Shown here in pieces: positions 31,192-42,500 of a stretch of DNA of 64,000 bases. Origin of the DNA: Zelonia costaricensis (taxonomy: Eukaryota; Euglenozoa; Kinetoplastea; Trypanosomatida; Trypanosomatidae); assembly GCA_030849075.1 (NCBI GenBank), contig JASAOO010003514.1, forward strand, positions 24,351-88,350, given 5' to 3'. The number at the start of each line of letters is the position of its first letter. The stretch's first letter is position 1. The position numbers and the translations under genes were made by a program. The notes beneath the pieces are model-generated. The model ran no database searches. It was given only the letters and a program-made list of their open reading frames with translations, and had not been told where the DNA came from.

Positions 31192-32143
31192 GTTGTTTAC
31201 CAGGTCCGTAGAGGGAGGAGGCGTGCGTGTGGGCCGTCATGGACACAAGGCAGACCCCACGCGCAGAGACGCCGAGTCCGCCACGCACACCTCCGCGCGG
31301 AAAGGAGATAAGGTGAGGGAAGCAGTGAGTAGAGAAGACAAAGCTGGAAGTCCAGGAGAGCACCCGTGCATCACTTGCTTTCTGGTAGTCTCGAGTGCGG
31401 GCGCCATGCGGCGGCACTGGCTCAGAGGGAGGCGGGCAACAACGTTCAGCAAACACACATATACACATACACACCCATTGGCAACGACCACGCCCGTCGC
31501 CTGTCTGAAGAAGCGCGCGCCGCGATGCCCACGTGTGTGTGCCCGTGTACTCTACAGAGTGGAGCAGCGCATCGGTGTGGCGCCACCTCACACACAACAA
31601 CGGCCCTCCAGCCGACAGCACGTTTAGAACTCCCGTCGGCCTCGTGCGACGGCGTTCCCGTGCGTGTTGATGTTCAGAGAGTTGCATTGCTCGGCAGCTC
31701 CATAGCGCTCCGGCACAGAATAAATCGAGACGGAGAGACGACGAACACACGCACGTGTGCATGGACGGACGGGGGTGCCTGGCACTCCGCCACGCCACAC
31801 CACACCACAACACACCCCCCAAAGCTGACGCGGAGCCTCAACCTGATCGAGACCACGCTGATAAGCACCGTGCAAGTAGGAGGACAAAAAAGATTTGTGG
31901 GCGGGGCAAGAAGAATGGAAGCACTGAGGGGGGCAGGAGGGGGCGACAACGCGGTAAACCCTGATGAGCGACTGCAGCAAGCGGTGTGTGTGTGGGGGAG
32001 GGGGGGTTGAGATACCCTTCAACAATAAAGGCAGAGGCGCCCACTGTTGCAGGGCGGCATGAAAGCGCAGCGTAGCCACCCGCCCGCCCCCCCCTTTCCC
32101 CACCACCACCACCACCCGTGCCCTGCCGCTCTGGCTTGCGCCA

Positions 32144-35100
32144 TCACACGCTGCAGTAGGTGTTCGCGAGGGCCGTGAGGGAGGTGTCGTACTGCGCCCA
32201 CTGGTAGTAGTCGAGCAGACCGGCGATGACGCGAGCAACGGGGCCGCACAGGGCACTGCTCGTGCCACCGGCCACCGCCGCACTCGGGCCGTGCGGCTGC
32301 CGGCCGCGTGCCTTGCTTTCCTCGGCGCCGTCGCCGCCAGCGACATCCGCAGCATCAGCCCCGGCCGCGGCGCTCTCCTCCATTGCCGCATCCAGGTTTG
32401 CCGCCTCCCGCACCGTGCGGTACTGCCGGGCGGCCTCGGTCATGAGGGCCACCCCTCGCATCACGTACGCCGACCACGGGTTGGACAGGGCATGGCCCCC
32501 AGTGGTCTCGGGTGGGCTCTGCCGCTGCTGTTGCTGCTGCTGTTGTTGGGCAGCCGCCATCGTCTCCTCCACCATGGCGGTGAGGGGGTTGCTGAGGGGG
32601 GATGGAGAGGCACCGGCAACACCACCGCCCTCGCCCTCTTCACTGTCCCGCCGCGACTGGGGCGGTGCGAGAGCGCGCGAAACGGCGGCTGAGGTGGGCG
32701 GCTTGCGCTCCCACTCGTTGTACGCGTCCCAGCACATGAGCTGCAGCGCCGTCACCACCAGAAACAGCGGGGCATAGAAGGCGTAGGAGCCGCCGTGGTC
32801 GCCGATGCCGCCCGCCGACCCGCCACCACCACCGCCCATGCCATTGGCTGCCCCGGACCCGTCGCCGCCGACCCCGCCGCCGTGGTGATGGTGCTGCGGA
32901 TGCTGCTGCATCGCGGCCGTGTCCGCCATGCCCGGGTCGTACAAGGGCTTGTACCAGACCTCGGACCGGCACCGGTTCGGGATGAGCCCGACAAGCGGGA
33001 CGCGCACGTATGACGTCGGCGTGGCCTGCCCCGCCGGCTGCGTCGCGGCTGTCGTCGTGGCCGGCGTGGCGTAGGCGCCGTTCACCGCCCCGGCGAGGGC
33101 CGCCGCACTGGCGGCGCCGCCGCTGCCGCCACTCACGTGGCCCAGTGCAAACACGTCTCGCAGACGCAGCCGCTGGTCGCCGTTGGCGCTGAGGGCGAGG
33201 CTGCCGGCCGTCCGGTTCGACGCGCCGCCCGTCTGCCCGTCCTCCCACGAGCTGCGAGCGCGGCTGGCCGACGTGCGGGACGACCGCACCATGTCCACCC
33301 CCTCCTCGACCTCCCCCTCCTCGTCCTCGTCGCCCGCGCAGAGGGCAGTCATGAGGTGCGACATAGGCGGCTGCGAGACCCACCGCGCGACGTGGTAGTG
33401 CCGCTGCAGACTCCACAAGTCAAACGCCAGCGCCGCGCGGTCGCCGCGGAAGACGGGGCTGAGCCACGAGCTGTTCATTGCAGCGCCCTCGCTCTTGTCC
33501 GCGAAGGGCACGAACAGGTGGCGCGGTGGGCGCAGGAGGTAGTAGGCGAGGAAGGTGCCGCAGCTGTGCTTGGCGGAGTGGCCGCCGCAGAAGACGGGCT
33601 GCCACATGAGGGCCACCCACGACTGGTGGTCCACGTCCGCGGTCGTCGCGCTCAGCAGCTCCGCGTAGCTCTCATCGCGCCGGGCCAGCTCCAGAATCTG
33701 CTCCATGATGATGTTCCGGTTGTTCGGCCGATCCCCTGCACTCCAGGTCAGCACACCATCCTCCTCGGCGTACGACGCATGCGGTGCCGCGCCGCTGTTG
33801 CCGCTGTCCGTGTCTCTGGTGTTGTCTTTACCCGCAGCGGCCGCGGCTGCCGCCTCCTCGCGGCGGCGCTGACGCCGCACCTCACGCAGGGCGCCGAGCC
33901 GCTTGTGCGCCGGCGAGGCGGGGTGGAAGCGAATGCGGAAGCCACTCAGCAGCGGCGTGTACACGAGCTCGTCCTCGGCCGGTCGCATCGGGGCCGGATA
34001 AATGGGCTCAGCGAGGTTCACGACGCACCCGAACGGGTTGTCGAAGCTTTGCCAGATCGACTTCAGCGTCAGCACCGGCTCGCAGTAGTACGGGCCGGTG
34101 AAGTCCCAGTAGTGCGTCCGGTCCGCCTCCGCCGGCGAGGGGGCGGGCGGCCTGGCAGCCTCCCCCTCCTCTGCGGCGACGGTGGTGGACGGCGTGTCGT
34201 CCAGCGCGCCGCATGCGCGGCCGCTGCGGCTGCCGTAGCCGGAGCCGTGCGGGCTGCCCTGGCCACCGCCGCCGGCGGTCTTGCCCCCACTGCCGTTGTC
34301 CACCGCCGCCACGCCGGGGGAGGCGGACACAAGACGATCACCGGCGCCGCTGCGCCGGCTCACGAGCTGGCAGTGCGCCTCGTCACAGGGGAAGGCGAGG
34401 TCCCGGGCGACGGGCACCTGTGGTGACAGCGCGTCCACGAGGCAGGCGATGTTGCCGAACGCCGCCGCGCTGAAGGTGATGCCGGTGTGGAACTCCTCGA
34501 GTAGCACCTCCTGCCCCACGTGGTGTTCGTAGATGTACGGCGACCGCGTCACCGGCATCGCGTAGCGCCCACCCGACTGAGAATTATTCTGGCTGTTGCC
34601 ACCGTGGTAGCCGCCGTTTGGGTTGCCGGCGTTGCCGTGCGCGCTGTGCCGCTGTTGCGATGGCGACTTGGCGTGCACGTTGCCGCCACTGAAGCTCATG
34701 TTGTTCAGCCCGGCAACGCCGCCACCGCCACCGCCACCGCCCATGCTGCCGTGCTGGCTGCCGCCGCGCGGACTTGTCGGGACGCGCCCCACGCCGCCGT
34801 TATTCCCTGTGCGCTGCTGCTGATGCTGCTGTGTGGGGGAGGTGAAAGGCGGTGGGACGGCAGAGCCGGGCCGCACCGCGGCGCCGACCGAGTGCGGCAG
34901 GCTGCCTTGGCTCGGCGTCTTCGGGAAGCCGGTGCCGTACGCGATGGTGGCGGGCGAGGAGGTGTGTGAGGCAGCCCCGCCGGGCCCGGCGAAGGGGCCG
35001 CTGCCGCCGCCGTGCCCTGGCGCCGGGTGCTGGCGGTACGTGGGGCTGCTGGTGCGGTAGCCGGCGATGCCGGAGCTGCCCATGCGGTAGTGCTGCGACG

Positions 35101-38100
35101 GCCCCTCGTACTCCTCCGGTGACGCCCGGTCAGCCATCGAACCGGGACGTCCAGCCGCGCCGTGCGGCGATTGCGAGCCTGTGCTCGGCGGGTGTGGCGG
35201 CTGCTGCTGTGGCGATGTTCCCTGCATCGTGGCAGCCGCGCCGCTGCCCTCGCGTGAGTTACGCGGCGGCGGTGGTGGAGGTTGCTGGCCGGAGGCGCTG
35301 TTGGGGCTGCGGATATTTCCGGCTGCGCTGGGCAGCCGCAGCGGCGCGGCGGCGGCGGCGCTGGCGCTGCTCACGGGGGACGCCTCAAGACCGGTCCCCG
35401 ACACGCTCCCCGGCGCCGGCGGTGACGCCGTGGCGTTGGCGGCCAGAGCGGCGGGTTGCAGAAAAGGTGAGCTGCTGTGGTACGCGTGGAGGTGGCGTGG
35501 CATGCCGGTCGCCGTCGGCGACGAGGCCTCCGAGCCCTGGGCGGGGTGCCGCATGTGGTGGCTGTGGTGGTGCGGGGTGAGCGAGAACTGGTGCGGCCGC
35601 CCTGCCGGGGTGCGGAAGGGCCCGTCGGCCTGCGCCGACCCTGCCTGTGTCACCGCCGTCGCCGCAGCAGCAGCAGCCACAGCAGCGAGGGCGTCGGTGG
35701 TCAGCGGGCGTGCCGAGCTCTGCAAGTCGCTGCCACTGCGACGCCGCTCCGCGCTGCCCTCCGTCGTCGGGGCGCCACGCTCGCCGTCGTCACGCTGCCC
35801 CGCCGCGACGCCACTCCTCCTCTCCTCCTCGCAGTCCCCGTCCCCCACGTCATCGCGGCTGTCTGACGTGCGCAGCTTGTGCTCCCGATCCTCCGCGGAG
35901 GCCCACGCCACGCGCGACGTCTCGCGCGACAGCAGCCGCTGCACCGGTGCGTACATGGCGGGCAGCACCTGCGATGAGGCGGAGGATAGCGGCGCCGGCG
36001 GCGTGCCGGCCCCCGCAACGCCAACACTGCCGCCGACGCTGCTGCTTGCCTGCATCTGCGCGGCCTGGCCCACAATAGCTCCGCAGATGTACGTGTGGAA
36101 CGGCGCACCCACGCACTGCGTCACCGGCGAGCGGCGGAGGAAGCTGGCACCGGCCGCGGTCGCCGTGCCGTGCGAGGCGGCGCTGCTATGCTCGCCGCTG
36201 CTGCCACTCGCCGGCCGAGGGTGCTGCTGCCGCTCCGCACGAGCCGCCGCTGCCGAGGCAGGTGTGACGGTCGCACGGCGCCGCTCCTTCGCAGCGGAGA
36301 GAGCCGCGCACTCGTCCACGGCCGCCTCCGCTGTGGTTGTGTCAACACGTGGCACGACGCCCTCCACGTGTGCATCGTTAGCGCCGCCTTCGCCGCCGCC
36401 GTTGCGACGTGCCTTGCGTGTGGAGCGCGGCAGAGACGCGGACAGCGGCGTCATCCCCGCGGGCGGGGGCAGCTCTAGCGTCTCCAGCGCCTCCGACGCC
36501 GCCGGGCTCTCGGACGGCGATGCGTTGGTGGCCGCCGCCTTTCCTGCCTGTGGCGCGTCTGTGGACTCGGTAGCGACCGCGGCAACTGCGGCCGCAGCAG
36601 CGAGGGCGGCGGCAGCTGCAGCGGCGGCGGCCTTCTTCGCCTTCTTGCGAGATGGCGCTGCGGGTGCAGCGGGCCGCGTCTCCGTCGCTGCTGGCGCGGT
36701 CGCGCTACCAGCGCTGGTGTCACCCGTCTGCGTAGTCGCGTGGTCTGCGTCGCTCGCGGGGATAGGAAGCGGGGGCTGCGTGCTGCCAAGGTTGACCGTC
36801 TCGACTCCCTCCTGCGGCTCGAGACTCAGGTCACCCGACGCGGATAACGGGCCCTTCGTGAGCTGCTGCTGCTGCAGGGGCAACACTGCGGCGGGCGAGG
36901 GCGTGTCCTGGCTGGGTGCCGCGGCTCGAGTCGCGTCCTGGGGTCCGCTGCCGTACTCCCGGTAGTAGCCCTCAACCGCCTGCTGCGGCATCGGAGGTGG
37001 AGGTGCGGCATAGCTGTAGCCGCCCCCACGGCCGCCGTCACCGCAGCGCGGTCGGCCAGCGTTGAAGCTGCCGCCACGCTGGCACGGCAGCTGCTGTGGT
37101 GGCTGGAACACGCCCTGCCCACCGCGCTGCCCGCTACCGAAGCCGCCAGACGCCATGGACGGTGCCGATGAGGGTGGCGCCTCCGCCGCGCCGTACGCAC
37201 CGCCGTAGCCGGCAGACGCGTGCCCCATGGCCCCGAAGCCGGCATCGTAGCCGTACGCGGGCTGCTGCTGCTGCTGTTGTTGCTGCGCAACGTCAACACC
37301 GCTGCCACTACCACCACCAACGCCGCTGACCTGCTGCGTGTTGTCGTAGTAGTAGTCACGATAAGTGCCAGTTCCGTAGCCGTAGTAGCCGGGGGAGCCG
37401 GTGTTGCTGTGGCTCACGTCGCCGTAGCCGCTGCCTCTGCCGCCACTCGCAGCGGAGTTCTTCTCCGGCATTGCCATGCCGCTGTCCCCCGTGAACGGGG
37501 TGCCAGGGCCGTCCATGCGTGCGTCCGCGTAAGGCGGTGCGCCAGACCGGTGGCGAGGCGCTTGGGTAGCCGGAGCTGGACCGTACCCGCCACTCGAGTT
37601 CATGCCTGCGTACCCGCCACCACCGCCAGAGCTGCCGTAGTGGTTGTAGTAGCCCCCACCTCCGCTGTTGCCGCCGTAGCGCACGCTTGATGCGCCCTGA
37701 CCCGTTACGGGAGGGTTGCCGTTGCAGGCGTTGTCGCCGCCGTAGGTGCTGGCGGTAGCGCTGCCCGGCTGACTGCCGGTGGTACTGACGGGCGGTGGCG
37801 CGTAGCCGTACGCAGTGCCGCCTGCGCCGGCTCCGGACGAGGATGAAGGCGGTGCCGTGTCCATCGCTGTTGTCGCTGGTGGTGCTGCTGGTGCGGCGTT
37901 GGATGAAGTGGGTTGTGTGAAGGACGGCATACTGTCACTGCTGTTGCCGTACAGCTGACCCTGCTGTGGCGGAGGCGGGTATTGTTGTTGTTGCTGCTGC
38001 TGCTGTTGCTTGTGCGTCGTGCTGTGACCACCTTGATAACCGTACGAGGCATAGGACGGGTACACCTGTTGCGGGTAGAAGCCCTCCCCCGGCCCCTGCT

Positions 38101-39463
38101 GTCTGCCATACTGCTGCTGCTGCTGATGTTGTTGTTGTGGCGGTTGCATGAAAGTGGTTGAGTTGAAGCTCACGTCCCCGTCGCTCGTAATGGTTGCATT
38201 CGAGGACTGCGCGGCGTAACCCTGCTGCTGCTGCTGCTGCTGTGGTGACAGTGTTGGCGGCGGTGTGTAGTACGGGCCGACGCTACCGGAGCTGCCGTTG
38301 CGGGCGTGGCCCCCGCGGCGCGCACCCGACCCTGCCCCGCCGCCACCACCCGCGTAGTAGCCGTACGCGTACCCCTCCGCACCGGTGCTGGCCATGCCAG
38401 AGGTGCCCTGGTACGTCTGGGGACGCTGCGGCATCAGCGAGAGCGGCAGCTGACCGTGCGCGCCCGCTATCTGCTGTGGGGCGTACGGCGCCTGCTGCTG
38501 CTGCTGCTGCTCCTGCTGTTGCTGCGTGTGGTACGGAGTGAACATGTTGGTGCTGCCCCGGTCCATGAATCCCATGGACGCATTGTACGGCTGCTGCTGG
38601 TCCTGCTGCGGCGGTGGTGGGACGTGGGGAGTGGAGTACTGTGGCGCCGCGCCGACGGAGCCGGTGGCGGGGCCCTGATACGGGAAGGAGAAGAGCGGCA
38701 CCGTCTGACTGTCCACCGCGCCAGCAACGTTGCTGCCGCTGCCGGTGCTGCCTGTCATCGCGCTGTTGCCGCTGGTTGCCATCGGCATGGTGCCGGAGGT
38801 GTGGGGCGCATTCGCGTACCCTCGCCCAGCGACGCCGCTACCGCCCATCGCGCAATCCGCTGGATGGCTGTAGTAGCCACCGCTCCCACCACCGCTCGCA
38901 GCCCCGGCGAAGGCGGCCGCGTCGCCGCTGTAGAAGCCGCCGCCGTTGCCGTGGTAGCCCGCTGGCGTGGCGCCGCCGTCCTCGCCACCGTAGACAGGTT
39001 GCAGCGGCTGTGCACAGCTGGCCCCTGTCCCTATTACTGGAGCGTTCGAGGCGGACGCGCGACGCCGGGAGGCGGGGTACATGCCACTGCGCGGGATCGC
39101 GGCGGCGGCTCCCGCGGACACAGCGCTGCCCCCTCCACTGCCAACGGAGCCGGGACCCGCCTCCCCACCCAGCACGACCTGAGGCGGCTCCGCCGCGATG
39201 GCCGTGGAGCTGGTCAGGTGCGGGGCGGGGTCAGCGGCGCCGGTGACGTCGCCGGTCGAGTCCACGATCGGCGCGCTGTTGCTGCTGCCCGTGCCGAGGC
39301 CCCCTTCCCCAGGCGGCGATGGCGCCGGTGCAGGCGGGCGCGGCATGCCAGGCGCACCCGGGCGGTTGCTGTTGCCACCGCTGCTGCCTGCGGTGAGCTT
39401 GGACGCGCCGCTCGTGGCGAGTCCAGCGCCGCTGGCGCCACATCGATTAAGCGCTGCGTCCAT
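32144..39463 (-). CDS. Very large protein with prion-like N-terminus and DUF789-like domain
   Basis: The product is 2439 residues from the ATG at 39463. Residues 1-900 are rich in Gly, Gln, Tyr, Ser and Pro with many polyglutamine runs (mostly CAG), a prion-like composition typical of RNA-granule proteins. Residues 900-1630 are Ala/Ser/Pro low complexity. From about 1641 the sequence becomes ordered: EEFHTGITFSAAAFGNIACL, then HYWDFTGPYYCEPVLTLKSI at about 1781, then YTPLLSGFRIRF, and at about 1913-1978 ILELARRDESYAELLSA, SWVALMWQPV and CGTFLAYYLL. This order (W-E-SF-like block, YVPYLSGI-like strand, a short loop rich in dipeptides, SWxxVxWYPV, FLxYH-like strand) closely follows the DUF789 family best known from plants, whose function is unknown. 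The C-terminal 450 residues add Gly-rich linkers and helices ending in the TAG stop. Confidence 0.9.
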   Translation of the reverse strand: MDAALNRCGASGAGLATSGASKLTAGSSGGNSNRPGAPGMPRPPAPAPSPPGEGGLGTGSSNSAPIVDSTGDVTGAADPAPHLTSSTAIAAEPPQVVLGGEAGPGSVGSGGGSAVSAGAAAAIPRSGMYPASRRRASASNAPVIGTGASCAQPLQPVYGGEDGGATPAGYHGNGGGFYSGDAAAFAGAASGGGSGGYYSHPADCAMGGSGVAGRGYANAPHTSGTMPMATSGNSAMTGSTGSGSNVAGAVDSQTVPLFSFPYQGPATGSVGAAPQYSTPHVPPPPQQDQQQPYNASMGFMDRGSTNMFTPYHTQQQQEQQQQQQAPYAPQQIAGAHGQLPLSLMPQRPQTYQGTSGMASTGAEGYAYGYYAGGGGGAGSGARRGGHARNGSSGSVGPYYTPPPTLSPQQQQQQQGYAAQSSNATITSDGDVSFNSTTFMQPPQQQHQQQQQYGRQQGPGEGFYPQQVYPSYASYGYQGGHSTTHKQQQQQQQQQYPPPPQQGQLYGNSSDSMPSFTQPTSSNAAPAAPPATTAMDTAPPSSSSGAGAGGTAYGYAPPPVSTTGSQPGSATASTYGGDNACNGNPPVTGQGASSVRYGGNSGGGGYYNHYGSSGGGGGYAGMNSSGGYGPAPATQAPRHRSGAPPYADARMDGPGTPFTGDSGMAMPEKNSAASGGRGSGYGDVSHSNTGSPGYYGYGTGTYRDYYYDNTQQVSGVGGGSGSGVDVAQQQQQQQQPAYGYDAGFGAMGHASAGYGGAYGAAEAPPSSAPSMASGGFGSGQRGGQGVFQPPQQLPCQRGGSFNAGRPRCGDGGRGGGYSYAAPPPPMPQQAVEGYYREYGSGPQDATRAAAPSQDTPSPAAVLPLQQQQLTKGPLSASGDLSLEPQEGVETVNLGSTQPPLPIPASDADHATTQTGDTSAGSATAPAATETRPAAPAAPSRKKAKKAAAAAAAAALAAAAAVAAVATESTDAPQAGKAAATNASPSESPAASEALETLELPPPAGMTPLSASLPRSTRKARRNGGGEGGANDAHVEGVVPRVDTTTAEAAVDECAALSAAKERRRATVTPASAAAARAERQQHPRPASGSSGEHSSAASHGTATAAGASFLRRSPVTQCVGAPFHTYICGAIVGQAAQMQASSSVGGSVGVAGAGTPPAPLSSASSQVLPAMYAPVQRLLSRETSRVAWASAEDREHKLRTSDSRDDVGDGDCEEERRSGVAAGQRDDGERGAPTTEGSAERRRSGSDLQSSARPLTTDALAAVAAAAAATAVTQAGSAQADGPFRTPAGRPHQFSLTPHHHSHHMRHPAQGSEASSPTATGMPRHLHAYHSSSPFLQPAALAANATASPPAPGSVSGTGLEASPVSSASAAAAAPLRLPSAAGNIRSPNSASGQQPPPPPPRNSREGSGAAATMQGTSPQQQPPHPPSTGSQSPHGAAGRPGSMADRASPEEYEGPSQHYRMGSSGIAGYRTSSPTYRQHPAPGHGGGSGPFAGPGGAASHTSSPATIAYGTGFPKTPSQGSLPHSVGAAVRPGSAVPPPFTSPTQQHQQQRTGNNGGVGRVPTSPRGGSQHGSMGGGGGGGGVAGLNNMSFSGGNVHAKSPSQQRHSAHGNAGNPNGGYHGGNSQNNSQSGGRYAMPVTRSPYIYEHHVGQEVLLEEFHTGITFSAAAFGNIACLVDALSPQVPVARDLAFPCDEAHCQLVSRRSGAGDRLVSASPGVAAVDNGSGGKTAGGGGQGSPHGSGYGSRSGRACGALDDTPSTTVAAEEGEAARPPAPSPAEADRTHYWDFTGPYYCEPVLTLKSIWQSFDNPFGCVVNLAEPIYPAPMRPAEDELVYTPLLSGFRIRFHPASPAHKRLGALREVRRQRRREEAAAAAAAGKDNTRDTDSGNSGAAPHASYAEEDGVLTWSAGDRPNNRNIIMEQILELARRDESYAELLSATTADVDHQSWVALMWQPVFCGGHSAKHSCGTFLAYYLLRPPRHLFVPFADKSEGAAMNSSWLSPVFRGDRAALAFDLWSLQRHYHVARWVSQPPMSHLMTALCAGDEDEEGEVEEGVDMVRSSRTSASRARSSWEDGQTGGASNRTAGSLALSANGDQRLRLRDVFALGHVSGGSGGAASAAALAGAVNGAYATPATTTAATQPAGQATPTSYVRVPLVGLIPNRCRSEVWYKPLYDPGMADTAAMQQHPQHHHHGGGVGGDGSGAANGMGGGGGGSAGGIGDHGGSYAFYAPLFLVVTALQLMCWDAYNEWERKPPTSAAVSRALAPPQSRRDSEEGEGGGVAGASPSPLSNPLTAMVEETMAAAQQQQQQQQRQSPPETTGGHALSNPWSAYVMRGVALMTEAARQYRTVREAANLDAAMEESAAAGADAADVAGGDGAEESKARGRQPHGPSAAVAGGTSSALCGPVARVIAGLLDYYQWAQYDTSLTALANTYCSV

Positions 39464-39582
39464 CCACAGCGTGCGCCTGTGTAGCGCGAGCCGCTCTCTC
39501 GCGCGTTACCTCTCGCAGAAGTGGACCTTCTTGCCTGGTGACGACACGTTCAACACCTGCGTCGACGACGGCCGTACTCAGG

Positions 39583-39584
39583 CT
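39583..39584 (-). promoter_or_regulatory. Predicted trans-splice acceptor AG for the DUF789-like gene
   Basis: A long pyrimidine tract on the minus strand (about 39589-39640, CCCCCCTCTCTGTTTCCGTC at its core) runs into CGCCCAG. No ATG occurs before the start at 39463, giving a 120-nt leader. One of the best acceptors in the window. Confidence 0.65.
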
Positions 39585-42500
39585 GGGCGAGAGAGACAGA
39601 CGGAAACAGAGAGGGGGGAGATGACGGGGACAAAGGAGATGAAACGTGCTGATATGCGTTGCACGCGCCTTCACTGCTCCACCACAACACACACACACAC
39701 ACAATCAAACACACAGGGACGAACGCTGCCGAGACAACAGACACAGAGAAGAGTCGATAACGCACGCCTCAAACAAAGCGAGCAAGACCAAAGTCAAACA
39801 ACACACACACACACGAATCCGGCAGACGTGAGAAGGAGGAACCCCGCGCACACAGACACACTCACAGAGAGAGACGCGGTCACGGGCAGCCGCGAACACA
39901 AAAACCACAAATAAGAAAAAAAACAAAAGCGTCCACAGAGAGTTGTGCAGCAGCCGCTGACGTGTCCTACAGCGACAGGATGAGGGACGTCGTCGGCTCA
40001 CTCGAGAGTGGTGACAGGCAGCGAGTGAGTGGGGGGGGGGAAGTGAAGAGCAAGCGAGGTAGGGGCCGGCACACACGTGCGTGTCAGCAAGAGGGTGGGG
40101 GAGCGAAGAGCTAAAACGAGTGGAGGGAGGGTGAAGAGGGGAAGAGAGAAGGTGGAGAAGAGGGGGAGACAGGCACACGCATGCAGTGCCATCAGACAAC
40201 ACAAGGAAGGGCGGTGGGCGACGCAGAGTCGACACGCCCACCGCAATCCACACCAGCAAACAGGACAAGGAAGACGCCGTGCAGGAAGGGGGGAAGGAAG
40301 GGCGAAACAAACGGGGGGAGGGAGGGCCTGACAATCCTCGCAGCTACCCTGGACCGCGCAGCAAGCAGACCTCGTGCGGAGGCGTAAACAGTGGAGAGGG
40401 GGAGAGGGGAAGTGCAGGGGCGGTGATCACGTGAAGTGAGTCGTGCGAACCGTGACACTCGCACGCAGCCGCACGCACAGAGAACGAAAAGATAAAGAAA
40501 AAAAAGACCACTGAGTTGCAGGTGCCGCGAGGGAGTGCGGCTGGAGGGCCGCAACGCGTGTCGCTGCGGTGCTCAGGGAGGCGGGGGGGGGAGGGAGCTG
40601 GACACCGAACCCACAAGAGGGGGTTCGGCGGCTGTGCGCGTCGGCCCCACACCTCGGCAAGGGACTATACAGTCACCTTCGACAACGCCGAAGACAACAG
40701 CGGCAACAGCACCGGCCCCCAAGGCGATGTGTGGGTGGCGCGGGGCGTCCGCGTGTGCTTACGTTCACTGTGACTCTTCCCGCCTGCAGTCCACACGGCA
40801 GTCTTGCCGGGCCACCCTATGCTTCTTCCTTCTTTTCAAGCTCTTCCTCCGTCCCAGCGATGAGGTCGAGGCACTGACGGTGCCGCTCGACACGCAGGAA
40901 AGGAAGAAGAACGCAGCGAGGGAGATGAGGGAGCCTTCACGCAAGTGAACCGTGCACGTCGCGTGCAGGAGGCTGCGAAGCAGGAGAGTGTGGAAGCGAC
41001 CGCTGCGGCAGCAGCGTAGCGGCACCAAGAGAGTGAAGATGGGGTGGAGGCGATGAGAGAAGCCCCACCTCATTCAAGACGGTGTGCGGTACACTGTACA
41101 GCAGAGTCGCGCAGTTCCCGTGTGCTGAACCCCAGCACGAGGTGCAGACAGCGGAGATGCGACACCCGCAAGTGTGTGTGTGTGTGTAGCTACGGGTGTG
41201 CGCAGGAAGGAAAAGTCGCTCGGCGGCTTCCAGTTTTGGGGGAAGCGACGAGCGAGGTGAGGGAGGGTCGGAGGGCAACTGCGTGCACACACGCGCGGCC
41301 GTATGCGCGTGCGCGTGTCGGAGGGATAAGAGGGGAGCGCGGTGCTGCGTGCTACGTACGTGAAGCTGCCAGAGTGCGTTATGTGAGTGGGGATGGACAG
41401 GGGGAAGGCATAAGGGCGAGCCGCAGCAGAGTCGTGAAGTGACGAGGAAGCGCATGACACGTGCGCGTGAAGGAGGCATGACTGGTACCCCCGGCTTGCA
41501 GTGACAACGCGCCGTCTTTCGTGTGCCGCGAGCGGCGTTTCAGGAGGTGTCAACCGTCCCGTTGCCGCTTTGTGGAACGCAACGTGCAGAGAGCACGCAG
41601 TGGCACCAGCCCCCCCCGGACTCCATGCCGTTGCGTGCGTCGCCGCGCTTATGCCACAGTCAGAGGCGCAAGCGCAGGCAGGAATGAAGTGATTCAGAGT
41701 CCCGCACCGTGTTCGTGCGCTCGTCCCTCATGGGTGTGCGTGTGTGTATTTGTCTGTGTGGGTGTTTCGGTTTCTTGTCCGGCAAGTTCGGCGAAGGCCG
41801 CTTGGCAAACGCAACGCGTCACTTGGAGCGGCGCGGTGGCCAGGAGGGAAAAAAAAAGTGGGCGCCGCCGGAAGCACGCGCAGAAGCGGAAGCGACCAGC
41901 GGCCCATCCCCAAAGTCGCGGCGAACGCTGCTACGATCCAGCACTCCGTAACCTTCTTTCGCAGTTTGTGTGTGTGTGTGTCTATGCGAGCTCGCACCTT
42001 TTACTTTTTCTGCAAGGATACACAACACAGAGTCGCTAGCACATCTTTAGATCGGCTAGCACTTGATGCACATGAGCTCCCCCCCCCTCATTACACGCAC
42101 GCATGTGCTCTCTCCCTCGCACAAGAGAGCCTTCGTTTCCTTGTTCGCTTCCAGTAGCGAGTGCCATGCAGCACGGCGCCGGCAGCACCGCCACCATCGA
42201 GGACAACAAAAGCCGAAAACAGAAGCGGACGTGGGGTCAACAAGGCACGGAAGGGGGTAGGGGACGCAGGAGTATCGCCACACGAGTTCGACCTCGTCAA
42301 GGGCAAGAGAAAGAAGGAAGGAAAGGGAGGCCGGGCAAGAAATGCAGGAGAAAATTACCACGAGCGTCCCCACACAGCACGCACACGCGCGCGCGCCCGC
42401 AGACAACGCGCTGCCGTCGCTCGTCACCGCGGAGGAAGAGAACCAAAAAAAACGAAAAAGATGACACAAGGGCGCAGCCACACGCCGAGGGGTCGCGAAG

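Larger units (their letters stand above)
31134..32143. other. Intergenic spacer between DUF789-like and low-complexity genes
   Basis: This 1-kb spacer holds the 3' flank of the DUF789-like gene and the leader of the low-complexity gene with its (GT)n run. I see no gene. Confidence 0.6.

Noticed and set aside
35181..36965. 594-codon plus-strand frame
   Set aside because: Antisense to the Ala/Ser/Pro-rich part of the DUF789-like gene; composition is biased and no domain is visible.
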